DNA of 64,000 bases from Clostridia bacterium (GCA_910576205.1 CAJTHL010000020.1:18223-82222), one strand, 5' to 3'. Numbered from the stretch's first letter, positions 33,568 to 43,206 are shown. The notes: generated from the sequence alone by a model not told the origin. A program made the numbers and translations.

Positions 33568-34908
33568 ATGAGCGCATACAGTAAGGGAGCGCAAGAGGCG
33601 CAGAGTAATGGAGTACCCGCAAGGGCATATAAATTTGAAACCATGCAGCTTCATGTGGGACAAGAGAAGCCAGATCCGGCCACGGATGCCCGTGCAGTGC
33701 CGATTTATCAGACTACTTCCTATGTATTTCGTGATTCCGCCCACGCCGCGGCCCGGTTTGGGCTGGCCGATGCCGGCAATATTTATGGGCGTCTTACCAA
33801 TTCTACCCAGGATGTGCTGGAAAAACGGCTGGCTGCTCTGGAGGGCGGCGTCGCGTCGCTGGCTACGGCCTCCGGCGCCGCGGCCATTACCTACACGATT
33901 CAAGCCCTGGCCCAGGGTGGAGATCATATTGTGGCGCAAAAGACCATCTATGGGGGCAGCTATAATCTACTGGCCCATACGCTGGCTCTCTTTGGCGTCG
34001 AGACTACCTTTGTGGACGCCCATAACCTGGAGGAGCTTGAAGCGGCCATCCGTCCCAATACCAAGGCGGTGTATCTGGAGACACTGGGAAATCCCAACAG
34101 TGATATTCCGGACATTGACGCGATTGCCGGGATTGCCCATGCCCATGGTCTGCCTCTGGTGATTGACAATACCTTTGGCACGCCTTACCTTATCCGGCCG
34201 ATAGAGCACGGAGCCGATATTGTGGTTCATTCCGCGACAAAATTCATAGGAGGCCATGGCACTACCCTGGGTGGCGTCATTGTGGACAGCGGTAAGTTTG
34301 ACTGGAAGGCATCCGGCAGGTATGCCCCCATTGCCGGGGCAAATCCCAGCTATCACGGAGTCAGCTTTGTGGATGCAGCTGGTCCGGCGGCTTTTGTCAC
34401 TTATATCCGCGCTGTCTTGCTGCGGGATACTGGGGCGGCCATCTCCCCCTTTAACGCCTTCCTGTTGCTGCAGGGAGTGGAGACCCTTTCCCTAAGGATG
34501 GAGCGTCACGTGGAAAACACAAAAAAGGCGGTGGCGTTTCTGGCCAACCATCCTCTGGTGGAAAAAGTCAATCATCCCGGCCTTTCCGGTCATCCGGACC
34601 ATGGGCTGTACAAAAAATATTTTCCCCATGGCGGCGCGTCCATTTTCACCTTTGAGATCAAGGGCGGGCAGGAGGAGGCCCACGCATTTATCGACCATCT
34701 GGAAATCTTCTCACTGCTGGCAAACGTGGCGGATGTAAAATCCCTGGTGATCCATCCGGCGACAACCACCCACTCCCAGCTTTCCCCGGAGGAGCTGGCT
34801 GACCAGGGTATTAAACCCAATACCATACGCCTTTCCATCGGCACAGAGCATATAGATGATATTCTGGCTGACCTGGAAAATGGCTTTGCAGCGGTGGTGC
34901 CAGGATAG
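33568..34908 (+). CDS. metY: O-acetylhomoserine sulfhydrylase (Cys/Met metabolism PLP enzyme)
   Basis: A 446-residue fold-type I pyridoxal-phosphate enzyme. It has the N-terminal FETMQLHVGQEKPDPATDAR segment, VPIYQTTSYVF, IYGRLTNSTQDVLE, ETLGNPNSDIPDI and the cofactor lysine K225 in HSATKFIGGHG. The 430-residue length and motifs favour O-acetylhomoserine (thiol)-lyase, which makes homocysteine from sulfide, over the shorter cystathionine enzymes. It follows a consensus promoter with an Rrf2 operator and precedes cysK by 12 nt, forming a sulfide-assimilation operon. Confidence 0.93.
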   Translation: MSAYSKGAQEAQSNGVPARAYKFETMQLHVGQEKPDPATDARAVPIYQTTSYVFRDSAHAAARFGLADAGNIYGRLTNSTQDVLEKRLAALEGGVASLATASGAAAITYTIQALAQGGDHIVAQKTIYGGSYNLLAHTLALFGVETTFVDAHNLEELEAAIRPNTKAVYLETLGNPNSDIPDIDAIAGIAHAHGLPLVIDNTFGTPYLIRPIEHGADIVVHSATKFIGGHGTTLGGVIVDSGKFDWKASGRYAPIAGANPSYHGVSFVDAAGPAAFVTYIRAVLLRDTGAAISPFNAFLLLQGVETLSLRMERHVENTKKAVAFLANHPLVEKVNHPGLSGHPDHGLYKKYFPHGGASIFTFEIKGGQEEAHAFIDHLEIFSLLANVADVKSLVIHPATTTHSQLSPEELADQGIKPNTIRLSIGTEHIDDILADLENGFAAVVPG

Positions 34909-34920
34909 GAGGGAAGGGAT

Positions 34921-35859
34921 ATGTCTGGAATTTATACATCAGCTGACCAGCTGATCGGCAGAACGCCGCTTCTGGAGCTGACCCATATAGAGGCTGCTTA
35001 TGGACTGAAGGCACGTATTCTGGCCAAGCTGGAATATCTGAATCCGGCTGGCTCGGTGAAAGACCGGGTGGCCAGGGCTATGATCGACAATGCGGAGGCC
35101 GGAGGGAAGCTAAAGCCTGGTTCTGTTATTATTGAACCCACCTCCGGCAACACGGGGATTGGTCTGGCAGCCGTGGCGGCGGCAAGGGGATACCGCCTAA
35201 TGATTACCATGCCGGAGACGATGAGTGTGGAGCGCCGTCAGATTCTGAAAGCTTATGGCGCTGAGCTTGTGCTTACGGAAGGGGCAAAAGGGATGAAGGG
35301 AGCTATTGCAAAGGCCCGGGAGCTGGCGGAGGAAATCAAAGACAGCTTCATTCCCGGCCAGTTTACCAACGCGGCAAACCCGGCCGCCCACAGGACCACC
35401 ACCGGCCCCGAGATCTGGGACGATACGGAGGGGAACGTGGATATCTTTGTGGCGGGAGTCGGCACAGGCGGAACCATTACCGGCGTAGGGCAGTATCTGA
35501 AGGAAAAGAATCCCGCAGTGAAGGTTGTGGCCGTGGAGCCTTCCGGTTCGCCTGTTCTTAGCGAGGGCCGTTCCGGATCCCACAGGATTCAGGGGATTGG
35601 GGCGGGATTTGTCCCCGAGGCGCTGGATACTGGTATTTATGATGAGATTTTCCCTGTTCTGGATGAGGCGGCCTTTGCCGCCGGGCGTCTTGTGAGCCGC
35701 CGGGAGGGAGTTCTGGTGGGCATTTCCGCAGGCGCGGCGCTTCATGCGGCCCTGGAATTGGCGCAGAGGCCGGGCAATGAGGGGAAAACCATTGTGGTGC
35801 TGTTTCCGGATACGGGGGACCGCTATCTGTCCACACCTCTGTTTGCGGAGGGCTGTTGA
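34921..35859 (+). CDS. cysK: Cysteine synthase (O-acetylserine sulfhydrylase)
   Basis: A 312-residue fold-type II enzyme with the cofactor lysine K47 in LNPAGSVKDRVA, the substrate loop PTSGNTGIGLA, QFTNAANPAAHRTTTGPEIW and the phosphate-binding GVGTGGTITGVG. It joins O-acetylserine and sulfide to cysteine in the cytoplasm. AGGAGGGA precedes ATG 34921. It shares the metY transcript and the predicted Rrf2 control. A GGCCGG/CCGGCC hairpin directly after the stop lacks a T-tract. Confidence 0.97.
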   Translation: MSGIYTSADQLIGRTPLLELTHIEAAYGLKARILAKLEYLNPAGSVKDRVARAMIDNAEAGGKLKPGSVIIEPTSGNTGIGLAAVAAARGYRLMITMPETMSVERRQILKAYGAELVLTEGAKGMKGAIAKARELAEEIKDSFIPGQFTNAANPAAHRTTTGPEIWDDTEGNVDIFVAGVGTGGTITGVGQYLKEKNPAVKVVAVEPSGSPVLSEGRSGSHRIQGIGAGFVPEALDTGIYDEIFPVLDEAAFAAGRLVSRREGVLVGISAGAALHAALELAQRPGNEGKTIVVLFPDTGDRYLSTPLFAEGC

Positions 35860-35970
35860 AGGCCGGGCTCTTGTCCGGCCGGGAAAAACAGAAGCCAGTA
35901 CTCCTATAAGGTATGTTGGGCCGGGTTTGTACATATACTGGAGAGAAGAATCTTTCGTGCAGGAGTACCC

Positions 35971-37389
35971 ATGAAGCAGTGGTGGAAAAAAGGAATTTTT
36001 GTATGTATTCTCTTGATACTGGCATTTCCGGCTCTTACGGCCAGAGGAGAGGCAGGCGACACGCCGGAGGAACTAAATCAGCTATACGCCCAGTCGGCGG
36101 TTCTTATGGACGCCGGCTCCGGGCGTATTTTGTTTGAGAAAAACGGACAGGAAGTCCGCCCCATGGCCAGCACCACCAAGATTATGACATTGATTGTTAC
36201 CCTGGAAAACGCGGATCTTAACAGCGTTGTTACCATATCCGGATACGCGGCGGGCATGCCAGACGTGCAGCTGAACGCCCGCAAAGGGGAGCAGTACCGG
36301 CTGGAGGATCTGCTCTGTTCGCTGATGCTGGAATCCCACAATGATTCGGCCGTGGCTATTGCGGAGCATGTGGCGGCGGGGATGTACGGGAGGGAGAATA
36401 TCCAGGAGGTAGGACAGACAGAGGGCCGGGCGGCGGGGGAAACCCTGGGGCCGGAGGAACCGTCCAATGCCCAAAAGAGTACAGACAATGCCATGGAACA
36501 GGGGGGCATTGCGGCGGAGGCGGCCGGGAAGGACGCCTCCCTTCGCACAAAGGAGGAGAGCAGGGCCCTGGTAAAGGAGTTTGCGGCCCTTATGAATGCC
36601 AAGGCCCGGGATATGGGATGCTTTGACACCCATTTTGTCACTCCTAACGGCCTGGACGGCGAGGACGAGGGGGGAGCCCACGCCACCACGGCGGCGGATC
36701 TGGCAGGAATCCTGCGCTATTGTATTACCCAGTCTCCCCAGAAGGAGCAGTTTCTGGAAATCACCCGCAGGTATTCCCACAGCTTTACGGACCAGAAGGG
36801 AAGCCGAAGCTTTACCGTCAACAACCACAACGCCTTCCTGCAGATGATGGAGGGGGCCCTCACCGGCAAGACGGGATTCACAAGCCAGGCGGGGTACTGC
36901 TATGTGGGAGCTCTGGAGCGGGACGGAAAGACGTATATTGCGGCCCTTCTTGCCTGTGGCTGGCCCAACCACAAGAGCTACAAGTGGAGCGATATGCGAA
37001 AGCTTATGAATTACGGGCTGGATCATTACGATTTCCATCCCTTCTCTGAAGCAGGACCCGATCCGGACGCCCTTTCCCCCATTCCGGTGCTGGGAGGAAG
37101 GGGAGAGGACATTGGGGAGATGGTCTGCACGGAGGTGGAGGTGGCGCAGGAGGCTGCTTTAAGCTCTTCCCCCCAGGGGATTCTTCTTAGGGCGGATGAG
37201 TCCATACAGGTGGAATACCAGGTGAAAGAGCAGTTGGAGGCTCCTGTGGAGAAGGGCGCGCCTGTGGGCAGCGTCCGCTACCTGGTTAACAACGAGGTCT
37301 TTAAGACAGAGCTTCTCGTAGCGGGGGACAATGTTTCCAGAATTGATTTTAAGTGGTGTCTTAAGCGGGTGGTGGAACTGTATCTCTGA
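35971..37389 (+). CDS. D-alanyl-D-alanine carboxypeptidase (low-mass penicillin-binding protein, S11)
   Basis: A 472-residue exported enzyme. Signal peptide at about 1-25 (KKGIFVCILLILAFPALTA). The penicillin-binding motifs are S67-TTK, S121-HN and K299-TG, in order. It trims the terminal D-Ala from peptidoglycan pentapeptides; the C-terminal part (about 350-450) is the usual PBP5-type accessory domain. Residues about 140-196, just after the SHN helix, form a low-complexity Glu/Gly/Ala-rich insertion not usual for the family. No clear C-terminal anchor helix is obvious, only an amphipathic end. CAGGAG precedes the start. Confidence 0.93.
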   Translation: MKQWWKKGIFVCILLILAFPALTARGEAGDTPEELNQLYAQSAVLMDAGSGRILFEKNGQEVRPMASTTKIMTLIVTLENADLNSVVTISGYAAGMPDVQLNARKGEQYRLEDLLCSLMLESHNDSAVAIAEHVAAGMYGRENIQEVGQTEGRAAGETLGPEEPSNAQKSTDNAMEQGGIAAEAAGKDASLRTKEESRALVKEFAALMNAKARDMGCFDTHFVTPNGLDGEDEGGAHATTAADLAGILRYCITQSPQKEQFLEITRRYSHSFTDQKGSRSFTVNNHNAFLQMMEGALTGKTGFTSQAGYCYVGALERDGKTYIAALLACGWPNHKSYKWSDMRKLMNYGLDHYDFHPFSEAGPDPDALSPIPVLGGRGEDIGEMVCTEVEVAQEAALSSSPQGILLRADESIQVEYQVKEQLEAPVEKGAPVGSVRYLVNNEVFKTELLVAGDNVSRIDFKWCLKRVVELYL

Positions 37390-37395
37390 TTTTGA

Positions 37396-37424
37396 TTGTA
37401 TTTCACCCAAAAACAGGATATAAT
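37396..37424 (+). promoter_or_regulatory. Promoter of the membrane acetyltransferase-like gene
   Basis: TTGTAT at 37396-37401, 17-nt spacer, TATAAT at 37419-37424, 34 nt before the chosen start. Confidence 0.6.
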
Positions 37425-37458
37425 CAGCAGTAGAACAGACAAAAGAAAGGATCCCCTC

Positions 37459-39318
37459 ATGGCAAAAGCGGAAAATGAAATCAAGTGGCACAGACTGGAC
37501 AACACAGCCAATATTTTCCCGGTCATCTCCAACGAGGCCCTCAGCAATGTGTACCGCATCGGCGTGGCGCTGAAGGCGGATGTGGAGCCGGAGCTCTTAA
37601 ATGAGGCGCTGCAGCATATGCTGCCCTGGTTTGAGAGCATGCGGGTGCGGCTCAGGCGCGGCGTGTTCTGGTATTATTTTGAGACGAATCCCAAGGCGGT
37701 GCCTCTGGGGAAAGAGGCGATGTACCCCTGCAGGTATATTGTGCCGGAGACCAACAACCAGTATCTGTTCCGGGTGAGCTACTATAAAAACAAGATCAAT
37801 GTGGAGATTTTCCATGCGCTGACAGACGGGTACGGAGCCATCAATTTTCTGAAGGAGCTGACGGCCCAGTATCTGCGCCTGCGCTACCCGGAAAAATTTA
37901 CCCAGCGCCCCGACGGGCCGGTGGAGCGCACCTCCTTCCAGGTGGAGGACAGCTATGGAAAATATTACCGGAAGGAGCCGGCAAAAGGGTATGGGGGGAT
38001 TGTGGCCTACGAGATTAAGGATGCGTTTCTTCGCCCGGGGATGATGGGGGTTACCCACGGATTTCTGGATATCCCTTCCTTAAAAGAGGTGTGCCGGGAG
38101 CATGAGGTGAGCATTACCCAGTATCTGGCCGCCGTATTGGTATACAGCATTTACCAGACCTATTATAAGGAAAAGCCGGACAGTCATGCCATCCGCATTA
38201 ATATTCCCGTGAATCTTCGCCAGTTCTTTCCCTCGGAGACCACCATGAATTTTTTTGGGGTGGTGTTTGCGGAAATGAAGCTGGAGGAAGGGCGGGAGTA
38301 CGCCTTTGGGGAAATGTTGAAAATGGTTTCGGAAAATTTTTCCAGCCAGCTTACAAAAGAACATATGGAGGAGCTCATCGCCTACAATGTCTCCAATGAG
38401 AAGAATAAGTTTCTGCGGTGGATGCCGCTCTTTCTGAAATATATCGGTATCCGGCTTATTTACAAGCGTTCCTCCAGGGCCTTTACCACCACCTTGTCCA
38501 ACCTGGGACTTATCCGCATGCTGCCGGAATACGAGCCCTTTGTGGAGAGCTTTCATTTTATTATGGGGGCTTCCCCGAAACAGCCGCTGAAATGTGTGGT
38601 CTGCTCCTATGGGAAGGAGCTGATTTTCACCTTCAGTTCCGCATTTTCCAATAACCGCCTCCAGCAGGCCTTTTTCCGGAAATTAAGGGAGGACGGCGTG
38701 AAGCTTAAAGTGGAGGGAAACGGCGTTTACAAGGAGGAGAAGCCCGGAAAGATTCCATACCCGGAGCACCTGTCCCGGGAACCAGGGTACTACATGTGGA
38801 CCACAGGGTATTTCATGGCTTCCCTGGTGCTGGGACTTGTGCTGGTGCTTTTGAATATCGCCTCCTACCAGGGAGTTCCCTGGTCCCTGGCCGGTATGGG
38901 AGCCATCGCCTATTTTTTGTTTACCATGCGGTTTTCCGTCCACCACAATGCCAACCCGGCTTTAAAAATCATGGCCCAGACTCTGGGCGCCCAGGTGTTC
39001 TGCCTGCTGGCGGACTGGGCCACAGGGTATTCCGGCTGGTCGGTAAATTACGCGGTGCCTGCCCTTTTGCTGCTGGCAAATGGAATGAATCTTATTCTTA
39101 TGGCGGTAAATTATATGAGCTGGCAGAGCTATCTCTTGTTCCAGATTGAGTATGTTGTGCTGGGCCTGCTTCCGCTGACCATGTGGCTTTTGGGCGTTAT
39201 CACAAGCCCGTTTCTGACGGTGACGGCCCTTTTGAGCTCCCTGGTGCTTCTGGGGGCAAGCTTCCTAAGGGGAGATAAGAAGGCCAAGGCGGAGCTGAAG
39301 CGGAGGTTTCATGTGTGA
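37459..39318 (+). CDS. Condensation/alcohol-acetyltransferase-like protein with C-terminal membrane domain
   Basis: A 619-residue protein. Residues 1 to about 440 resemble the chloramphenicol-acetyltransferase-like/condensation fold, with the catalytic H119-ALTDG motif (HxxxDG) and the later NIPVNLRQFFPS region. About 450-610 is a membrane domain with several hydrophobic segments (similar in layout to DUF6320). The combination suggests acylation of an envelope or lipid-linked alcohol at the inner face of the membrane; this is inference. ATG 37459 follows GAAAGGAT; the longer frame would start inside the promoter. A dehydrogenase and an esterase gene follow. Confidence 0.78.
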   Translation: MAKAENEIKWHRLDNTANIFPVISNEALSNVYRIGVALKADVEPELLNEALQHMLPWFESMRVRLRRGVFWYYFETNPKAVPLGKEAMYPCRYIVPETNNQYLFRVSYYKNKINVEIFHALTDGYGAINFLKELTAQYLRLRYPEKFTQRPDGPVERTSFQVEDSYGKYYRKEPAKGYGGIVAYEIKDAFLRPGMMGVTHGFLDIPSLKEVCREHEVSITQYLAAVLVYSIYQTYYKEKPDSHAIRINIPVNLRQFFPSETTMNFFGVVFAEMKLEEGREYAFGEMLKMVSENFSSQLTKEHMEELIAYNVSNEKNKFLRWMPLFLKYIGIRLIYKRSSRAFTTTLSNLGLIRMLPEYEPFVESFHFIMGASPKQPLKCVVCSYGKELIFTFSSAFSNNRLQQAFFRKLREDGVKLKVEGNGVYKEEKPGKIPYPEHLSREPGYYMWTTGYFMASLVLGLVLVLLNIASYQGVPWSLAGMGAIAYFLFTMRFSVHHNANPALKIMAQTLGAQVFCLLADWATGYSGWSVNYAVPALLLLANGMNLILMAVNYMSWQSYLLFQIEYVVLGLLPLTMWLLGVITSPFLTVTALLSSLVLLGASFLRGDKKAKAELKRRFHV

Positions 39319-39374
39319 GAGAAGAACGGGTGTTTGAAATATTCCGGGAAAAACAGGAAGGGGGAGGATTGTAA

Positions 39375-40493
39375 ATGAAACAGGAGACAAGACCGTTTGT
39401 GCCATGGCAGTTAACAGACGACTTTATGAGGGCTGCTTTTGTAAAGCTGGGAGTTCCCATGGAGGATGCAAGGCTTTGCGCCGACGTGTTGCTGGAGAGC
39501 GACCGCCGGGGCATTGAGAGCCACGGCTGTAACCGCTTTAAGCCTATTTATGTGGACCGCATTAGGGCGGGGATCTTAAATCCGGTTACCAGGATTGACA
39601 TTTTAAGGGAAACCCCCACAACCGTCGTGCTGGACGCCAACGACGGCATGGGTATGGTGGCGGCCCGGAAAGCCATGGATTTATGCATGGAAAAAGCCCG
39701 CAATTTTGGCATGGGCATGGCGGCTGTGCGAAATTCTTCCCATTACGGTATCGCAGGCTACTGGGCGTCCCTGGCCACAAAGGAAAATATGATCGGTATC
39801 ACGGGCACAAATGCCCGGCCGTCCATTGCCCCCACCTTTGGGGTGGAAAATATGCTGGGTACAAATCCTCTGACCTTTGGCATGCCCACGGACGAGCCGT
39901 TTCCCTTTATGCTGGACTGCGCCACTTCCATTATCCAGAACGGAAAAATCGAATATTATGCCCGGATTGGACAGGATACGCCCGCAGGTATGGTGATTGG
40001 CCGGGACGGGACTAAGCTTACCGACAGCGAAGAGATCTTAAAGGATCTGCGCAGCCAGAAGGCGGCCCTGGCGCCCCTGGGCGGCCTTGGGGAGGAATTG
40101 GCCGGCTATAAGGGGTACGGCTACGCAACGGTTGTGGAAATCCTCTCCGCAGCCTTACAGTCGGGACTGTTTTTGCGGGCGCTGGACGGAAAGGATGAAA
40201 ACGGCCAGAAGCGGCCCTATCATTTAGGCCATTTCTTTATGGCCATTGACACAGAAGCCTTTATGGGAGCGGAGGCCTTTAAGAAAACCTGCGGCGATAT
40301 TTTAAGGAGCTTAAGGAATTCCCAGAAGGCCCCCGGGCAGGAGCGCATTTATACTGCGGGGGAGAAGGAATACGAGGTCTGGATGGAGCGGAAGGATAAG
40401 GGGGTTCCCATGACAGAGGCTGTAAGGAAGGAATTTATCCAGATCCGGGACGAGCTGGGACTTACACAGTTCCACTTCCCCTTTGAAGCTTAA
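39375..40493 (+). CDS. Malate/L-lactate/ureidoglycolate-type dehydrogenase (Ldh2 family)
   Basis: A 372-residue NAD(P)-dependent oxidoreductase of the Ldh_2/YlbC-YiaK fold, unrelated to ordinary lactate dehydrogenase. Signatures are SDRRGIESHGCNRF, DANDGMGMVAARKAMD, the catalytic His in NSSHYGIAGYW, and GTNPLTFGMPTDEPFPFMLD. Relatives act on L-malate, L-sulfolactate, 2,3-diketo-L-gulonate or ureidoglycolate; the specificity here is not determined. GGGGGAGGA precedes ATG 39375. Confidence 0.9.
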   Translation: MKQETRPFVPWQLTDDFMRAAFVKLGVPMEDARLCADVLLESDRRGIESHGCNRFKPIYVDRIRAGILNPVTRIDILRETPTTVVLDANDGMGMVAARKAMDLCMEKARNFGMGMAAVRNSSHYGIAGYWASLATKENMIGITGTNARPSIAPTFGVENMLGTNPLTFGMPTDEPFPFMLDCATSIIQNGKIEYYARIGQDTPAGMVIGRDGTKLTDSEEILKDLRSQKAALAPLGGLGEELAGYKGYGYATVVEILSAALQSGLFLRALDGKDENGQKRPYHLGHFFMAIDTEAFMGAEAFKKTCGDILRSLRNSQKAPGQERIYTAGEKEYEVWMERKDKGVPMTEAVRKEFIQIRDELGLTQFHFPFEA

Positions 40494-40584
40494 GCCGGCC
40501 GGAAAACAGCTGAAAATCCAGGCAGCGGAAGCCTGGGACAGAGGACAAACAGAAAAAAGGAGACGCAAAAAGGAATAAAGACAG

Positions 40585-41535
40585 ATGAAGATACACACAA
40601 ATAATACACCGCAACAGAAAACAACGAAAAGCAAGAGCGCCAGACCTGCGCCAAGCCTTAGCGGAATCATTGTCCGGGACTTAATCACCAATATCACGGC
40701 CACAAGCTCCGGCCATAAGCTGCAAAACGGGGAGTACCGGAAGCATCCGGTGGAGACGAAATGGCATTGTCCCCGCTCTTTTGAGATGGAGGAGCTGAGT
40801 ATGCCGCATTTTTCCGTGGAATATCTGACCCCGGAGAGAATCACCAGCGACCGGGCTGTGCTGCAGCTTCACGGCGGCGGGTATATCGGCCCCATGAAAA
40901 ATATTTACCGCACCTTTGCCACCTATTACAGCAGGGCTCTTGGGGGCGGACGTGTGCTGACCCCGGATTACCGTGTGGCGCCGGAGCATGTGTTTCCGGC
41001 GGCTCTTGAGGACGCCTGTGCAGCCTATGAGTGGCTTTTAACCCAGTACCCGGCCCACAAAATCATTGTGGCGGGGGATTCCGCCGGGGGAGGCCTGGCC
41101 ATGGCTCTGACACATTACTTAAAGGATCATGGGAAACCCCTTCCGGCAGGACTTATCGCCATGTCTCCCTGGACGGACCTTACGGCCAGCGGCAAATCCT
41201 ATGTGACAAATTTTGAGAAGGATCCCCTCTTTGGACGGACGGAGGACAGCATGCTTTTCAACAAGGATTACGTGGGAGACAACGATCCGGAAAATCCCTA
41301 TATTTCCCCGCTGTTTGGGGATTTTACAGGGTTTCCGCCTATGCTGATCCAGGTGGGCGGGTATGAGATGCTCCTAAGCGATTCCCGCCAGGTGGCCAAA
41401 AAGGCAAAAAAGGCCGGGGTAAAGGTGCGCTGCACTGTCTATGAGGGCATGTTCCATGTATTTCAGATGGCAAAAGGCGCAATTCCGGAATCCAGGCGGG
41501 CCTGGAAAGAGGTGTGGGAATTTCTCTCCAGGTAA
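40585..41535 (+). CDS. Alpha/beta hydrolase, hormone-sensitive-lipase-type esterase
   Basis: A 316-residue esterase. The oxyanion HGGG is in LQLHGGGYIG, the nucleophile is S166 in AGDSAGGGLA, and the C-terminal His sits in YEGMFHVFQM. RVAPEHVFPAALEDA is typical of the HSL branch. It hydrolyses short acyl esters in the cytoplasm. There is no signal peptide; the first 45 residues are a polar extension. Presence next to the acetyltransferase-like membrane protein may mean that an ester is both made and removed by this locus, which is speculative. Confidence 0.9.
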   Translation: MKIHTNNTPQQKTTKSKSARPAPSLSGIIVRDLITNITATSSGHKLQNGEYRKHPVETKWHCPRSFEMEELSMPHFSVEYLTPERITSDRAVLQLHGGGYIGPMKNIYRTFATYYSRALGGGRVLTPDYRVAPEHVFPAALEDACAAYEWLLTQYPAHKIIVAGDSAGGGLAMALTHYLKDHGKPLPAGLIAMSPWTDLTASGKSYVTNFEKDPLFGRTEDSMLFNKDYVGDNDPENPYISPLFGDFTGFPPMLIQVGGYEMLLSDSRQVAKKAKKAGVKVRCTVYEGMFHVFQMAKGAIPESRRAWKEVWEFLSR

Positions 41536-41611
41536 GAGAGACAACAAGAGCGGGATTCTGCCCGGTGGGAGATGAAAAAAGTTGTGGGACAGTCTGAAGG
41601 ATGGACAAGGG

Positions 41612-42298
41612 ATGCAGTATAGAATTTTGGTGGCGGAGGATGACAAGGGCTTAAACCAGGGTATCCGCCTGGCCCTGCGAAAAGAAGAAATGGTGTTTGA
41701 TGCAGCCTATACCCTTAAGGAGGCGCGAAAGCTCTGGCGGGAGAACAGGCCGGATATGGTCCTTCTGGATGTGAATTTCCCAGATGGGAGCGGCTTTGAT
41801 TTCCTGCGGGAGCTGCGACGCTCTTCGGACATTCCCGTGCTGGTGATTACCGCTAACGATATGGAAACCGACGAGGTGACGGGGCTTACCCTGGGGGCGG
41901 ACGATTATATCACCAAGCCGTTCAGCCTTATGGCTCTTAGGGCCCGGGTGGAAAATATCCGCAGGCGGGCCCTTAAGCCTCTGCGCCACATATACCAGGA
42001 GGGGCCCTTTTGCTTTGACTTTGAAAAGCTTGGTTTTTTTGTGGATGGTAAGGAGATCCCCTTAAGCGCTCCGGAACAAAAGCTTCTTAAACTTTTTGTG
42101 TCCCATCCGGGCCAGACCCTCCCCAGGGAAATGCTGGCGGACAGAATCTGGACGGACGGCATGGAGTATGTGGACGAGAACGCCCTGTCCGTGACGGTAA
42201 GCCGCCTTCGGAGGAAGCTTGAGGGCGGGGGACATAAGAACCCCATCGCCACCGTGTATGGGGTGGGCTATGTGTGGAGATGGGGGGAGGAGGACTGA
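41612..42298 (+). CDS. OmpR-family response regulator
   Basis: A 228-residue regulator with a receiver domain (EDD pocket, phospho-Asp in MVLLDVNFPDGSGFD, Lys in ITKPFS) and an OmpR winged helix (ENALSVTVSRLRRKLE, TVYGVGYVW). The partner kinase starts on the stop codon (TGATG). ATG 41612 fits the normal MQYRILVAEDD start with GAAGGA ten bases upstream. Its likely target is the ABC/FtsX operon downstream, where two direct repeats precede the promoter. Confidence 0.93.
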   Translation: MQYRILVAEDDKGLNQGIRLALRKEEMVFDAAYTLKEARKLWRENRPDMVLLDVNFPDGSGFDFLRELRRSSDIPVLVITANDMETDEVTGLTLGADDYITKPFSLMALRARVENIRRRALKPLRHIYQEGPFCFDFEKLGFFVDGKEIPLSAPEQKLLKLFVSHPGQTLPREMLADRIWTDGMEYVDENALSVTVSRLRRKLEGGGHKNPIATVYGVGYVWRWGEED

Positions 42299-43134
42299 TG
42301 CCAGGAGCTAACAGAATCGTTTCCCGGCTGGACAAAATGATTACGGACGCCATAAACGGTGATTTTGTGGAAAACGTCTACGATGAGACAGAGCTTTCCC
42401 GTCTGGAATGCCGGTTCCGCCAGTATCTGACGGGAAAGGAGATGACGGAGGAGAAGGTGCGCCGTGAGCGTTCCGCCATCAAAGAACTGGTGACGGATAT
42501 CTCTCATCAGACCAAGACTCCCATCGCAAATATCTGTCTCTACACCCAGCTTCTGGAGGAGATCAGCTCCCCGGAAATGCTGCCCTATGTGCGGCAGATC
42601 CGTCTCCAGACGGAAAAGCTTCAGTTTCTCATACAAAACCTCACTAAAATTTCCAGGCTGGAGAGCGATATAATAAAGCTCCGGCCCGTTATGCAGCCGG
42701 TGGGGCCTTTGCTTGAGGGAGCAATCCGTGAGGCCCGGGGAAGGGCGGACGCCAAAGGCATCCGCATACGACTGGCCGGGCAGGAGGAAGCCGACGCCGC
42801 CTACGATCCCCGCTGGACCGGGGAAGCCCTGGGAAATGTGCTGGACAACGCGGTAAAGTATTCTCCCGGGGGAAGCCTTGTTATCGTATCCGTCAAGGCT
42901 CTGGAAATGTTTGTCCGCATCCAGGTGGAGGACGCTGGGATGGGCATCCCGGAGGAGGAGCGGGCCCAGATTTTTGAGCGGTTCTACCGGGGAAGGAATG
43001 CCGCGGAGGAGGAGGGAAACGGCGTAGGCCTTTACCTTACCCGCATGATTCTTAAGCGGGAGCGGGGGTATATCAAGGTATCTTCCGGGAATGGGGGCGG
43101 AAGCTGCTTTTCTATTTATCTGCCCAGGACATAG
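42298..43134 (+). CDS. Sensor histidine kinase without membrane segments
   Basis: A 278-residue kinase: H-box in TDISHQTKTPIAN, N-box NVLDNAVKYSP, G-boxes DAGMGIPEEE and GNGVGLYLTRMI. No hydrophobic segment or sensing domain precedes the H-box, only about 85 polar helical residues, so it seems cytoplasmic. Kinases beside BceAB-like transporters often sense through the transporter itself, and this one stands next to an ABC/FtsX pair, so a transporter-coupled mode is plausible. The strong GGGGGGAGGAGG inside the regulator gene serves as its ribosome site. Confidence 0.9.
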   Translation: MPGANRIVSRLDKMITDAINGDFVENVYDETELSRLECRFRQYLTGKEMTEEKVRRERSAIKELVTDISHQTKTPIANICLYTQLLEEISSPEMLPYVRQIRLQTEKLQFLIQNLTKISRLESDIIKLRPVMQPVGPLLEGAIREARGRADAKGIRIRLAGQEEADAAYDPRWTGEALGNVLDNAVKYSPGGSLVIVSVKALEMFVRIQVEDAGMGIPEEERAQIFERFYRGRNAAEEEGNGVGLYLTRMILKRERGYIKVSSGNGGGSCFSIYLPRT

Positions 43135-43170
43135 GGTGCATTTTATTTAATTCTTGCAGATCTGTTAGAT

Positions 43171-43206
43171 TTCGGAAAGATCCTGGAAAGATTGTTTTGG
43201 TATAGT
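43171..43206 (+). promoter_or_regulatory. Regulated promoter of the ABC/FtsX operon with 11-bp direct repeats
   Basis: GGAAAGAT occurs at 43174-43181 and again at 43185-43192, one helical turn apart, immediately before TATAGT at 43201-43206; there is no good -35 box. This is the layout of a site for an activating OmpR-type regulator. Confidence 0.55.

Noticed and set aside
35861..35880. GGCCGG/CCGGCC hairpin after cysK
   Set aside because: No T-tract follows, so I do not call it a terminator.
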